NCBI GenBank assembly: GCA_002633005.1
Contig: NMRA01000098.1
Span: 433,435-495,434 of the forward strand
Direction: 5' to 3'
Length of the DNA stretch: 62,000 nt
DNA from: Phoronis australis
Lineage: Eukaryota; Phoronida; Phoronidae
The notes under the pieces are model-generated. The model did not search any database. It was not told the DNA's origin and saw nothing but the letters and a program-made list of their open reading frames with translations. Within the stretch, counting starts at the first letter, position 1. Each line of letters opens with the position of its first letter. A program made the position numbers and the translations under genes. This document shows positions 51,401-60,700 of this stretch, piece after piece.

Positions 51401-54400
51401 ATTTACCAGCAACTTTTCGGACGATGCAACGCCAAAAATATCCAATCAACGTTTCATGAAGATGGCGTTCTTCACTGTCACGGTTTGAGTCAATTAGCCA
51501 CTCAATAATTCTGATTTTCTCAATTAACATGTCATTAGACAACAAATAAACAGCTTACTTTATTGATGTGTCAATTAGTATTCTGTGATATAACTATCTT
51601 GGAGTTGCTGTAGCAACATTGCTAATGATGGCAAAAGCAGCACTGAAAACATGGAATCTAGATCAGCATAAATACACCAATAGAGGGCTCTCCACATTCA
51701 ACAATAGTAAATATTATATTCAAGGACCAGCTGTCTGTCACTCACTTAAATATGGTACCCATCCCACACTGCCACAAATTTCCCCACCAGCAAAACCACT
51801 TCTGTAGTAAAACAAACTGGTGAACCATCACCACTGATGAGGCTTCCCTCAGAGTCCTTGCTGACAGTTAAACAACACAGCAACTGGAAAACTAAAATGT
51901 TTGTAAACACCAGCAAACACATGTTGCATAAGACAGTGTTTAAGCCCTATCAGAGAGCTTGTTGTGTACCCTTTACAGTTGGCAAGATTCAGTTTGTGTT
52001 GGCTCTTCATGGCAATACTCTGATTATGGGAAATATACCTAAAGTGTCACTGGTGTGAACCATGAGCACACCACAGCTAACATGAATACCATTGTCTTTC
52101 ATGGAAGGTTTGATAGCAGAATTTCATTTCAAATAACCGGTGTTATCAGAATCATGTCCGCCTCANCTTTATGTACAGTTCTCCAAAACGCTGTTAGAAA
52201 TTATATTTTTGAAAATAATGTTACAATTATGTACAAGCTATAAAAATAGGGGCTATAATGACTTTGTAAAAATTTAAAATTCTGTAAATGAGATTATAGT
52301 TTAAGAAGCTGTAAAATATTTCTTGCGAGTTCATCTTGAACTTTTATATCAAATGAAATTTGGCCATGATGTTGATGTAGTTGTTCCGCTCGTTGGATTA
52401 AACATTTCTGTTTTGCTAAATTCTACGGTCACGTGACCTAAAATGGCAAACTGGCATCAAGTCAAAAATCGAATTCTTCAGGTTTCCTACTTTCAGTAAA
52501 TATATATGTGTGCTGAGTTAAAATCTATAGTTTTGTAGATATTTGGCTAATAAACAAAGTAGTTGTGGATAAGGTGTTACACAATGAGGACGGTGTGGCT
52601 CTGCAATGACAAATTCAGAATAAATCATAACTTTAAAGCTGGTTATTGAATAGCCACACCACCATTTTATTTTCTGTCCATCCATATAGTAATTTGACCC
52701 ACGGCAAAGTCTAGGATTCAAAAGCTGTCCAATGTGACTGGTATGAGTGAGATAGATTGGTCAACATGGTTAGCCAATGCAAACAGTTGTAACTAAATAT
52801 GAGGAAACATTCATTGTGATGGGACAAAACAACTGGACAGGAATGAAACACATACTCTGAATATTGATCTGTTTTTATATACTTTGGTGTCACAGTATCA
52901 ACAAATGGTCAAAGAAAGGAGTTACTTAGGATGACAGGCTGTGGCCCTTTACGTACAACTGAACTATTTTTTGACACTACGCATGGACATAGATATTTTC
53001 ATAAGAGAATCAGGGTTATAATGACCGTTTCTCAATGAACAGACAATAACATCGAACTTGATATACCAAAATACAAAACTATACTGAATGAGTAGAAGTT
53101 TGCAAGCTGATTTTGCAAGCTGTAAAGGACATGCTTAATGCTCATATCAAGTTTCGACAGCAATTTCGCTCCATAAGACTTCTTTCACTATTTAGACATA
53201 AACCTTGCGTTGTTGGAAATATTTATACCAAAGTCAATCCTCATTTACCAGCAACTTTTCAGACGATGCAACGCCAAAAATATCCAATCAACGTTTCGTG
53301 AAGATGGCGTTCTTCACTGTCACGGTTTGAGTCAATTAGCCACTCAATAATTCTGATTTTCTCAATTAACATGTCATTAGACAACAAATAAACAGCTTAC
53401 TTTATTGATGTGTCAATTAGTATTCTGTGATATAACTATCTTGGAGTTGCTGTAGCAACATTGCTAATGATGGCAAAAGCAGCACTGAAAACATGGAATC
53501 TAGATCAGCATAAATACACCAATAGAGGGCTCTCCACATTCAACAATAGTAAATATTATATTCAAGGACCAGCTGTCTGTCACTCACTTAAATATGGTAC
53601 CCATCCCACACTGCCACAAATTTCCCCACCAGCAAAACCACTTCTGTAGTAAAACAAACTGGTGAACCATCACCACTGATGAGGCTTCCCTCAGAGTCCT
53701 TGCTGACAGTTAAACAACACAGCAACTGGAAAACTAAAATGTTTGTAAACACCAGCAAACACATGTTGCATAAGACAGTGTTTAAGCCCTATCAGAGAGC
53801 TTGTTGTGTACCCTTTACAGTTGGCAAGATTCAGTTTGTGTTGGCTCTTCATGGCAATACTCTGATTATGGGAAATATACCTAAAGTGTCACTGGTGTGA
53901 ACCATGAGCACACCACAGCTAACATGAATACCATTGTCTTTCATGGAAGGTTTGATAGCAGAATTTCATTTCAAATAACCGGTGTTATCAGAATCATGTC
54001 CGCCTCAACAATTATTTGGCAGCAAAGGAAACTTGGCCAGAGTCTAAATTTTGAGCTCAAACTCTACTCAGACTCAAAATTAAACCCATCACATTGACGG
54101 TTCCAGTACAAATTTATAAGTTTACTTAAAGCATGCAATGCAATCGGTCAATTTTCAAGTCAAATTTTGAGTATAGTAATTGAACCCCTGGTCCTGGATC
54201 TTACGTGATAAAAATTGACAACAATGGAAATTAAATTGGCAAGTAAGTGTTCTTGATTCAATACCTTCACTTCTAAAATAACATTAGTAATCAAACAAGA
54301 CTTTTTCATTCACTGCACTGTGGTCTCACTCGCATCAACACTACGGCTGCAGATCTGCCTGTCAACACACCTTTCTTTTTATCACATCTAAAATTCATGA

Positions 54401-56604
54401 AAAGCTAGTTAGAGTTCAAAAATAACCATGGGAGAAAATTGAGTAGTCATCCACGCAGGTGTTGGCAAATGCCATAATGAATAGGTGACTGACCACATTT
54501 TCCTTACCAGAGGAGTTCTTAATGTACTGGCTTCATGATCAAATCAGCTGTAGGTATATGGTAGTTTCTTCAAATTAGAACGCAGTACAGTGAAACAGCA
54601 AAATTTTATTTTACCAAAATATTCTACACTAGTGAACAAGAAGACATTTTTATTTGACAATTTGAAAACTTTATACAGTGTGGCTGTCGTCAACAAACAC
54701 AAGATGAAATTTTGATCATTTTTGGCAATAAAGTAAGTGTTCGAAAAATAAAAAAATAAAAATTTTAGCCATTCTTTTTGTTCAAATTCGAGGAAAATAC
54801 ACTGTACGTGGAATTCAGAACGAAGCAGTTCTACACCAAGATATTTGCATTAGATAATCACTAGGCTGGCTCCACAAGTCACAATTAGGAGATCGAAAGC
54901 ACAATTACCCAGCATTTTTAGACTGTTGGCTCCAATCACCTAATTTCCCTATCACTTTATCTAACCACAGTGGGGGTAGATCAGTTCAAAGCTCTTTTCA
55001 AATGCATCCACTCTGTCCACATCAATGCGTCTGTGTACACAAAATCTACTTCACCAGTCGGGACACTAAATCAAACTTGTGCGATAAAAATTTCCATAAA
55101 AATAACAGCCATAACCGAAGTTAGCGAACTGGACAAATAAGAAAGACAAACAAAAACACAGTTCATTCTGTAGTAGTCAACACTATTCACTGGTGTTCAA
55201 ATGTTCTTTCTTCAAAAACCACTGACGTTGCAATGGAATGAACCAAATGTACACAGAAAGGGAGGCTAAGTGTATGTTCTAGGATATGATTCTTTCTCCT
55301 CCATTGAACTGGTGTAAATCTGCAAAGATAATAATTTTCCATGCGGCTGCGGCTTAGTGCACGAAGCTAAGCTACTATAGCTTAATTTAGAACAAATAGC
55401 TGGCTTACAGCAACCAAACAGTAAATAGAGCCAATGGTACATTAATGCCTAAGACCTATAGTTTTCCTTGGATCAAATATGCAATAATTGATTGCTATGG
55501 CTGGGCAATCCAATAGTTTTTATTGAGCTGGAAGTTCAGCTCTGAAGCATTGTTGATTAGGTTAAGCGCAACGGTAATTGTATATCTACAGGTAAAAAAT
55601 GTCACATGTTCAACCCTCTTCGAGTGGTAACATGACCTTAAAACAACAGACCTTTTTCCATGTTGGAGGGTAAAGTAAATATTTCGTTAGGAAATCAGCT
55701 GGGTGACCCTGTTTCACAGTCCCAGTGTTTTAGGCTACAATAAACTGAACCAGGACCTGATACTGGAGGTACTTAAAGGGTAATTTGAGATAAAAGTTGA
55801 GTTAAATACAATGCACAAAACCCTTAACTTAAGACTCGAAAGACTAGAGATTTCGACATAGAAATTTGAAAACACACTGCAAACGAGTTAGAGAAACCTA
55901 ACAGACACCTACCCACAGATAACAGTGCATGGGAAATGCAAATTCTACATTATTCAGAATTTTGAGACATGTTATTTCTACTATAAACTTCATATGTACA
56001 AGTCCACACAGGTCATTTCTCTCACTTAAACTGGTCGAGTTTGACAACGATCATTTGCTCTTTATTTATGAACTGAATTTTGCAAATTCTGAAGCAGGTT
56101 ATGACAGAAAGTAATTTCATCCAGGCCACCCACAAGGAAAAGAGTGTCAAAAAGCTTTCAAGTCTGGCAGGGGTTGTCAGCCTGTTCAGTTTTATATCAA
56201 TTGCTGTTTATTTTGCACAGCCCTTCTGTCGATAAAAACCAATTGCTATCATGGCGATAAAATTTTCTTGAATATTTTTGATCAGCACATTTAGCGATTT
56301 TCTTGTTTTGGTTATAAGTTTGATGGCATGAAAGCCCTTCGTGAATCATTAAACATCTTCTTACATGCACTTCAGATGTTTAAATCGCAAAGAACACAAA
56401 AAAATCACTGAGTGTTTTTAATTTGAATGCAGAAAGATTTTGAAATTATGAGTAACATACCTGGAAGGTGGATCTGATGTTGAACTTTACAGGGGTTCTA
56501 GATTCATCAGGAAGACTTCTGTACAGCGTCACATGTCCCACAGCATCACAGACATCAAGAAGCCAAAGTGGTGACAGGAAAACTATGAACCTCACCAGAA
56601 ACAT
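21209..56604 (-). CDS. Gene B: single-pass membrane protein with long proline-rich cytoplasmic tail, 9 coding exons
   Basis: Not recognised as a named gene. Exons 56604-56461, 38994-38869, 37395-37351, 34444-34279, 27036-26930, 25499-25274, 24279-24172, 23086-22746 and 21439-21209 join with all phases consistent to 497 residues plus stop. Layout: signal peptide (1 to about 21), short ectodomain (22-118, sequon N-V-S at 64), transmembrane helix (119-140), stop-transfer HKKRK (143-147), then about 350 residues of low-complexity tail. The tail has a lysine run (206-211), serine/threonine-rich stretches, two tryptophan-proline motifs (WNIPPPPLPEP at 326, DWPLPPPDGF at 388) and DDGYETAI near the end. 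Inferred to be a type I receptor or adhesion protein whose tail could bind SH3, WW or EVH1 partners. There is no kinase, death or TIR domain. The stop overlaps a GTGAGT donor, so the C-terminus may be alternative. Confidence 0.8.
21598..22060. repeat. Degenerate tandem repeat, about 157-bp unit, 3 copies
   Basis: The blocks TTAAATTCACTGACCA, AACATCAAYATAAT and TTAATTTGCATAATCATG recur at about 157-bp intervals in the intron between gene B exons 8 and 9. Confidence 0.75.
22390..22740. repeat. Pyrimidine-rich (plus strand) tract
   Basis: Nearly continuous C/T-rich sequence (CCCATCCAATCCCATCCC and similar), so purine-rich on the gene B coding strand. It follows the exon 8 donor directly. No coding sequence is evident. 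Confidence 0.7.
22746..23086 (-). CDS. Gene B exon 8: duplicated tryptophan-polyproline motifs
   Basis: 341 nt, phase 1 to 0, donor GTGAGT. Carries two acidic-tryptophan-polyproline motifs (TEWNIPPPPLPEP and EEDWPLPPPDGF) about 60 residues apart, of the kind bound by SH3, WW or EVH1 domains. Coding potential is strong: the 113-codon frame is open to a good donor, while a different frame on this strand is only a shadow. Confidence 0.88.
23270..23660 (+). repeat. Dispersed repeat family 2, copy 1
   Basis: Shares GATGCGTTAGGTTTTGGTTC, TTAGCCTGTGAG and GGGCTAGATTA-type blocks with 36380-36720 (GAATGCGTTAGGTTTCCGTT, ACTGGTCTACAAG, GGACTAGATTA). Same orientation, strongly diverged. Confidence 0.7.
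24172..24279 (-). CDS. Gene B exon 7: cytoplasmic tail
   Basis: 108 nt, phase 1 to 1, acceptor ATTTAG and donor GTAACA. Encodes glycine/serine-rich sequence with SVSGYGTTAMADTLN. A single tyrosine could be a phosphosite. Confidence 0.8.
25274..25499 (-). CDS. Gene B exon 6: basic cytoplasmic segment
   Basis: 226 nt, phase 0 to 1. Opens with serine/glutamine, then a lysine run followed by R-P, an acidic serine-rich patch (GESSTEEEDIP) and a basic patch (PRRGRKEVIVVKHP). The donor is GTTTGT, chosen because it gives the phase required by exon 7. The lysine run could act as a nuclear or membrane-binding basic patch; this is inference. Confidence 0.75.
26930..27036 (-). CDS. Gene B exon 5: cytoplasmic tail
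   Basis: 107 nt, phase 1 to 0 (acceptor CTGTTACAG, donor GTAGGA). Polar, serine/threonine-rich sequence including RAPLMDQPETVNSLPNGS and a run T-S-S-S-T-T-T-S-K. Predicted disordered. Confidence 0.85.
30088..30137. repeat. Hairpin element, copy 2 (best preserved)
   Basis: Arms TTGAGAACCAGTT and AACTGGTTCTCAA are perfect 13-bp complements around a 24-nt loop. Related copies lie at 15766 and 34156, each preceded by a GGTCC or GGCCCC-like flank. Confidence 0.85.
30796..30897. repeat. Two-copy tandem, about 62-bp unit
   Basis: ATTTCAGCCAACAAATTGC and CATTTCAGCCAAGAAATTGC head two diverged units. Confidence 0.7.
31463..31540. repeat. Two-copy tandem, about 40-bp unit
   Basis: AATGAATAGCAGC ... 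AGGGTATACCTGAACT occurs twice in succession. Confidence 0.85.
31924..31946. repeat. Perfect 23-bp palindrome
   Basis: GTTATTCAACG and CGTTGAATAAC flank a single A. It lies next to the tRNA-like sequence at 31961. Confidence 0.9.
31961..32029 (-). repeat. tRNA-like sequence (SINE head)
   Basis: On the minus strand a box A-like TGTGGTACAGTGGTAAAG is followed by a box B GGTTCGAAACC about 36 nt later, the layout of a tRNA-derived RNA polymerase III promoter. The acceptor stem is poor, so it is called a SINE head rather than a tRNA gene. Confidence 0.6.
32549..32660. repeat. Palindromic mini-element, about 110 bp
   Basis: AGTCGTTATCCCC at the left is mirrored by GGGGATAATGACT at the right, and GATTTTGTAGAATTATC by GATAATTCTCTAAAATC inside. 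This is an almost full-length foldback. Confidence 0.85.
34156..34207. repeat. Hairpin element, copy 3
   Basis: CAGAGAACCAGTT, the shared GCCTGTTATTCAG loop, then AAGTGGTTCTC. It lies in the intron 72 bp after the gene B exon 4 donor. Confidence 0.8.
34279..34444 (-). CDS. Gene B exon 4: transmembrane helix
   Basis: 166 nt, phase 0 to 1, donor GTGAGT. Hydrophobic core LLLFVLLACFISLLATGIAI, then H-C-W-H-K-K-R-K, a clear stop-transfer signal that sets the N-out orientation. Confidence 0.9.
36360..36720 (+). repeat. Dispersed repeat family 2, copy 2
   Basis: See 23270-23660. The tail CACTATCGTCCGAAGTTGAAA is matched again at about 33710 (CTACTGTCGTCTGGAGTTAAA), a third partial copy. Confidence 0.7.
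37351..37395 (-). CDS. Gene B exon 3: 15-residue exon
   Basis: 45 nt, phase 0 to 0 (acceptor TGTTTCAG, donor GTAAGA). Encodes YQDAPQVDPVFVNSL, acidic juxtamembrane sequence. Its small size makes it skippable without frameshift. Confidence 0.75.
37660..37880 (+). repeat. Dispersed repeat family 3, copy
   Basis: Matches 45890-46140 block by block: TTCTCCACTTATTTCGCACA against TTCTTCACTTATTTTACACA, then GTCTACACAGTACAGACCATG against ATCTACACAGTGCAAACCATG, then an AATTTCA-TTGT-GCTAAAT tail. Confidence 0.8.
38869..38994 (-). CDS. Gene B exon 2: ectodomain
   Basis: 126 nt, phase 0 to 0, acceptor TTTTTTCAG. Encodes GSVSFVEATDFAILINVSAP and a following Y-K-T-Y-N segment. Alternating hydrophobics suggest beta strands. 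One N-V-S sequon, no cysteine. Confidence 0.85.
40781..41288. mobile_element. MITE-like element 1, about 510 bp
   Basis: The left end GGGCCTTTCATACTAACGTC and the right end ...TTAAGTCAACATGAAAGGGCC are inverted repeats. The interior repeats AACTCCGGTC and AGTATGAACGG-type motifs in both orientations and encodes nothing. A clean target-site duplication is not evident. Confidence 0.75.
41390..41812. mobile_element. MITE-like element 2, about 420 bp
   Basis: The left end AGTGCCGTTTACACATCAA pairs with the right end TTGATGTCTAAACGGGACT (two mismatches). The interior carries repeated GACACGG and TTTGCTCCGTGTC motifs in opposite orientations. GC-richer than its surroundings and non-coding. Confidence 0.8.
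44463..44545. repeat. GCGC-containing repeat fragment
   Basis: GCTAATAAGCGCCCAGGGTGC and GGCGCGCTAATAATAGCC are inverted relatives within 80 bp, unlike the AT-rich surroundings. Possibly the remnant of a small element. Confidence 0.4.
45890..46140 (+). repeat. Dispersed repeat family 3, copy
   Basis: Partner of 37660-37880. It is followed by two more related pieces at 46300 and 46830, making a local cluster. Confidence 0.8.
46300..47090 (+). repeat. Dispersed repeat family 3, two further copies
   Basis: AGTAAAATCCCACCAA (46310) and CGTAAAATCACACCAA (46834) start two segments sharing TTTTCAA..., A-ATTGTTG-GAATG and a TTCACTYG--GRCA tail. A piece at 4690-4900 matches in the same orientation. 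Pieces at 13890-14060 and 33360-33560 match as reverse complements (CATTCACAACAATGTT). Confidence 0.75.
48565..49285 (+). repeat. Dispersed repeat family 1, copy 2
   Basis: Partner of 19420-20172 over more than 700 bp, with roughly a quarter to a third of positions changed by eye. Confidence 0.85.
50345..52165. repeat. Left copy of 1.8-kb assembly duplication
   Basis: Begins CTTTATGTACAGTTC and ends GTCCGCCTCA directly before the N at 52166. Matches the right copy with low divergence. Lies in gene B intron 1, no exon. Confidence 0.95.
52167..54007. repeat. Right copy of 1.8-kb assembly duplication
   Basis: Starts immediately after the N and ends at the same GTCCGCCTCA. It is the second instance of the pattern seen at 7253. 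Confidence 0.95.
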
Positions 56605-56621
56605 ATCTTTAAGTTTCAAAC
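56461..56621 (-). CDS. Gene B coding exon 1: start and signal peptide
   Basis: ATG at 56604-56602 is followed by a short n-region with one arginine and a hydrophobic core (FLVRFIVFLSPLWLL), with probable cleavage near D-A/V-G. Coding part 144 nt, phase 0, donor GTATGT. An acceptor (CTTTTTGTAG) ends at 56622, so about 17 nt of leader precede the ATG in this exon. The next intron is 17.5 kb. Confidence 0.8.
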
Positions 56622-56855
56622 CTACAAAAAGTCGTAGTTCAGAAAAAAAACGACATCAAGGCACTTTGTGTCCATGTCGTGCCACATTACAATAGCAGAC
56701 CACAGCAACCTAGTCAATGTTGGTGTATTCAAGCCATGCAGCCATCAAATGGTGGAAATGCTGACGAAGTTAACACCTATACCCACCAAAGGTCATTATA
56801 ATACTTAAATAACGAAATTTGGAAAGAAGTAGCAACTTGGATCGCATTTACTCAC

Positions 56856-56940
56856 CGTAAGCTCGCTATGAACCAGACATGTTCGGCCGACTGTACCACG
56901 CTATTGACTGATTTAACCCGTTTAGTTTAATAGCGGTACT
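56856..56940 (-). other. Probable 5' untranslated exon of gene B
   Basis: On the minus strand, TTACG/GTGAGTAAATG at 56856 is a strong donor and pairs with the acceptor at 56622. The sequence just upstream is comparatively GC-rich and holds a short upstream ATG frame. The 5' boundary is a guess. Confidence 0.5.
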
Positions 56941-57292
56941 CCCTCTGAAATAATTATCAAATTAAATACTCGCCGGACAGTTTCGTCATAGAATATTATT
57001 ATGCTTTCCAAATAATACCTAATCTCGGAAAATGCAGCAAAAAAACGTTTAAAACTGATGAGTTTTTGTGAAAAATATTTACTTTTCATTTACCGGAAAC
57101 TTGACATTTCGTGCAGTGGGAGGATAGTCTAGTGAGTAAAAAGCCATATTTGTCGTAGAATGTGTCAGTGGATAGATGGTGGTGGCATTTTGCTACAAGA
57201 CTTGTGGATCAGTACATGAGATTTCATCGCCGAAATGGGTTATTAAGTAGTCAGCATGTGTTAAGGAAGTTTGTGTGATTGTGTCATCGAAA
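56941..57292. promoter_or_regulatory. Bidirectional promoter region between genes B and C
   Basis: Genes B and C start in opposite directions with 688 bp between their ATGs, so their promoters must share this interval. I see no clear TATA box, and the exact start sites are not visible. Placed by gene arrangement only. Confidence 0.45.
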
Positions 57293-57490
57293 ATGACGCG
57301 AATTCTTACGAAGAGGATTTTTATTTCAATCATCTTAGTAAAATTTCTCGTCTGCTTTTCCCACGCTGGGTCGGAAAAATGTGAAAGGCTGCGCAACTTA
57401 CTCAAATATGAAAATCTTGCTGAAAAGGATCGCAAGGCATTGGGAGCTACTTCTAATGAAATTGAGATTCATGTTCGACAAAATGTTAAG
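57293..57490 (+). CDS. Gene C exon 1: signal peptide
   Basis: 66 codons, phase 0, canonical GTAAGT donor. The start is supported by the upstream in-frame TAG and by the signal-peptide-like N-terminus. Confidence 0.78.
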
Positions 57491-57797
57491 GTAAGTACCT
57501 TGTTTTGATCGTCAGCTCTTTGGATTTAACTTTTATTCACAGTTTTAATTGATGCGTGTAGCACTCGGCCCGTTTAAAAAACTATGGTGGCACATATGGG
57601 ACATTCAAACGTTTATTTCTTTTCAGGGACGGATCAATGTTACAAGAACTCTGGGTACAACAAACGACGTAACCACTAAAGTCAACTGGAGTTTCCCACA
57701 TTCACTGGATTATAAAAATCTGTTAAAAGCCAACTTTAACGTTTCATCTGTGTTGAGTTTAGGAGGGACAGTTTATACAGTCTATACTATTCAGTTG
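57293..57797 (+). CDS. Gene C: signal-peptide protein, first two coding exons only
   Basis: Not recognised. Exon 1 (57293-57490) opens with an ATG preceded by an in-frame TAG, and encodes a basic n-region and hydrophobic core (ILTKRIFISIILVKFLVCF) with likely cleavage after S-H-A. A charged helical segment with one cysteine follows. Donor AAG/GTAAGT. Exon 2 (57627-57797, acceptor TTTCTTTTCAG) encodes 57 residues with sequons N-V-T and N-V-S and ends QL/GTGAGT. Both junctions are phase 0. It is a secreted or membrane protein whose first mature part is beta-rich. No further exon is convincing up to 62000, so the gene runs through a long intron or out of the window. Head to head with gene B. Confidence 0.75.
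57627..57797 (+). CDS. Gene C exon 2: ectodomain
   Basis: 57 codons, phase 0 to 0, with a strong pyrimidine tract and acceptor and a GTGAGT donor. Begins GRINVTRTLG, a segment that resembles residues 23-32 of gene B. Confidence 0.78.
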
Positions 57798-60700
57798 GTG
57801 AGTTGTTTTCCTTAGCTTAATTTTTTGTAGGCAATTGGGCCTACATCGCCCTGGATGCCGCTGTCATACAGGGGTGATAGTACATCCCCATAAAAACTTA
57901 CGCATTTCAAGATACATCAAATAAAATCAAATGAAACATGCATAAATGCACATGGAGTTATTATTAACACATACCATGACTCTGAATACAATTTAGTCAA
58001 CATAACTTTAACATATCCATGAAAATCTGTCGATGTTCGCTTGAGTTTTTCTCACCGGGTGCCAATTTGAGGAAGTTATGAGAAATCACACCTGATAATG
58101 AACAAAAAGTCCAAGGGACACAAAGCTCGCAAATTCCACCTGACATCTTCCCATGCTATTTTTTAAGTGTCACGCGCCAGCCTTAGCCTAACTCACGTGA
58201 CTCAGTTGAAATATTTTGTGGTCATTGCGCGCGCGGTGAAAAAGTTAACGGTGACCAAAAAGTGGAGTTGGAATTCTTCTCCAAAGTCACCTTAATTCTA
58301 GTAGATAGGTTTCATTGAAGATATGTGTAAAAGCAGAAAGGATCACTGAAGAAAGTAAGCTCATTTTTAAGTGATAGTTTTGAGTCTAGAATGTACTTTT
58401 CACGAGGTGAAAACTCTTAATCGTTGGCCGGATTTGGCCTACCGCCTGTTTAAAATACACGGGACGAAATTCGTACAGAAAGCGATGGGAAGTATTGTAG
58501 CCCCTAACCGGCCAACCGAGGAGCTACGTGTTGCCTAAATTTTTTGAGGATCACTGGTTTTGCTAATGTGTGCTGAGGTTTAGTTTCATTTGAAATATCA
58601 AATGCTTTGAGTTCCGTGATTGGTCAGTGGTGACTATTTGTCTGGTTACGGTAAATCAGTTTTACTCTCCTTATCTGTCTCACAGTGGTGGAATTTTTAT
58701 TTTCAGTCTGTGAAGTGCCTGTAGTCTTATTTTCTGGTGATTCTGCTGTATTTATCTCCTCAGTTACGAGAAAAAAATACCCGTGTGTATTCATTCAATT
58801 GCTTATGCCTAGTAGTCGATTCTGTTATTTTTTGCTCCCTTCATTATGCTGGCGATGTGGCAGAGTTGAGTTGAAAGACGCTACAAGCACACCTTCCATC
58901 ACAAAAAAACAACTATTGATTTAGACCACCATCACATGGTTCCTTAGTCGCGTAGGAGGTGATTTCATGATTTTGGAAGGCCTGACAGTTCGCTTATGCT
59001 TGAGACCTTGCTCTAAAAGTTGGCTTGTCATGCCGTGTCTGTATGCACTGAGCATGATCCTAAGGAATAACTTAACTATTCTTTGCAAACCTTTGAAATC
59101 TTTCCAAGGTACAAAACATGTCAAGGCTAATTTTATAGTGGTAAGTAGCCTAGTTCAAAAGATCCCTTTTGCGTTCCTACAATGGATCTTTGCACTTTTA
59201 GAGGTTTTGAACTGTGTATAATAATTTTATAACACAAAATTTAACTAAACTAGCACTTGTTTTGAGAAATAATTGAGGAATTTTGAATTTTAAAGAAAAA
59301 TTGATGATTTTTTGGTTTCTTGCCACGTGATGTCATCAGTGGAAAACGTTATGGTATGGAAACGGGTGTGAATACGACACTCATGTCATAGGTAAAAGAG
59401 ACCTCTATGAGTTAGACCTCACCATATTGGCAGACTGCGTGTTTGAGGCTGTACAAAGTCCCCCAGCCTCCCGCACCGACGTTTTCGGCGATTGAAGCCG
59501 AGTGGATGCCTACTCAGTATGCGGATAATTCTGATTTCAGAGTGGCCTTTTATTGTATCATGACATAAGTTTCTAACCGCTTCAGTGTCAGGTAATGCAT
59601 GCGTCTTGAACTGTAGATCTAACTGAAGATTTTACTGTGTGACTGTCAAAGCCGAGGGACACTGATTTCATTTCTTCAAATGCCGTGTGCGTTTGTCAGG
59701 AATGATCATATCTAATTATTGTGATACTACCTGGATTTTATTTATGGTAAATGATACTGGCTTCTGCCTTGTCTGTTCCAAAATTGTGAAAGCTTTGTAC
59801 CATTGTGATTTGTCAATTATTTCGATATAGTTTTCGACTCTAGCCTCTGTGCTGGCTGCAGTCGTGACCTCAAACTATTTGTGTGGCATCTACGTCTCAT
59901 TTTCTACTATTGGGCATTGACATATATGTGGATAGCATGCATTCCAAGAAAATCTTGAGCAAGCGTAGACTGATGAAAACTTTCTGCAATCACATTCATT
60001 ATCTAAGTCACAATTTGATGTGGAGGCTTATACTCAGTATGTGCCTGACAACTATGCTCCCAGCAATGGCACAACACAATTTTTTCTTTCAAATTAACTT
60101 ACACGTTTCTGCGACGGATTGACGCATTATTCTTCAAAATGGGCTGAGCACAACGTGGCAACTGAATTGATCGCTTGCTCCACTGTGCACTGCCATACCC
60201 GTGTGCGACACACAAACCTTTGTCACTGGGGTCTTTTGGAAATGCAAAAACAGAAATGTTGTCTGTCCTATTGCTATTACTGCTTCCTTCACACTTACAA
60301 CTATTCGTAATAGTCAGTCGAACTCAGTTTTTGAGACAACGGCAGAACAACACAACAGCTGAAACCGGATCCACTGATGACGCCACACAACATTTATAAT
60401 TTTTGCGTTTATTTCTTGACTAGAAGTACACAAGTTGAAGGAGAAATACTTATAATACCATGTACCATAATTGTTGGTAACTGAATTAAAACATTGATGA
60501 CCATATTGTGAAGGGTTTAATACTTGAATTCTGTTGTTATTGGGCGTAGAGTAGGGGGTATTACTCTGGAATCACGCTGTTGATGAACATTACGACAGCT
60601 AATACTAGGTTTTGTAGAGACCTTGGTTTTGCGTGTTAACGGAAAATGGACGGAATTCATGGAATCTGACTTCATTCGCAGAACTTGAGATTTCAAACAA

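Larger units (their letters stand above)
38995..56460. other. Gene B intron 1 (17.5 kb)
   Basis: The largest gap without exons. It contains both MITEs, repeat families 1 and 3, and the second assembly duplication. No coding exon is convincing on either strand. Confidence 0.6.

Noticed and set aside
50651-53900. Several 60-74-residue frames repeated at 50.6-52.1 and 52.5-53.9 kb
   Set aside because: Repetition comes from the allelic assembly duplication; one allele breaks several frames, so they are not conserved coding.
58967-59221. Possible gene C exon 3 ending at GTAAGT near 59141
   Set aside because: The donor is good but the acceptor CCAAG gives the wrong phase after exon 2 and stops in the correct one.
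59883-60399. Plus-strand frames near the right end
   Set aside because: Overlapping short frames without splice partners or domain character.
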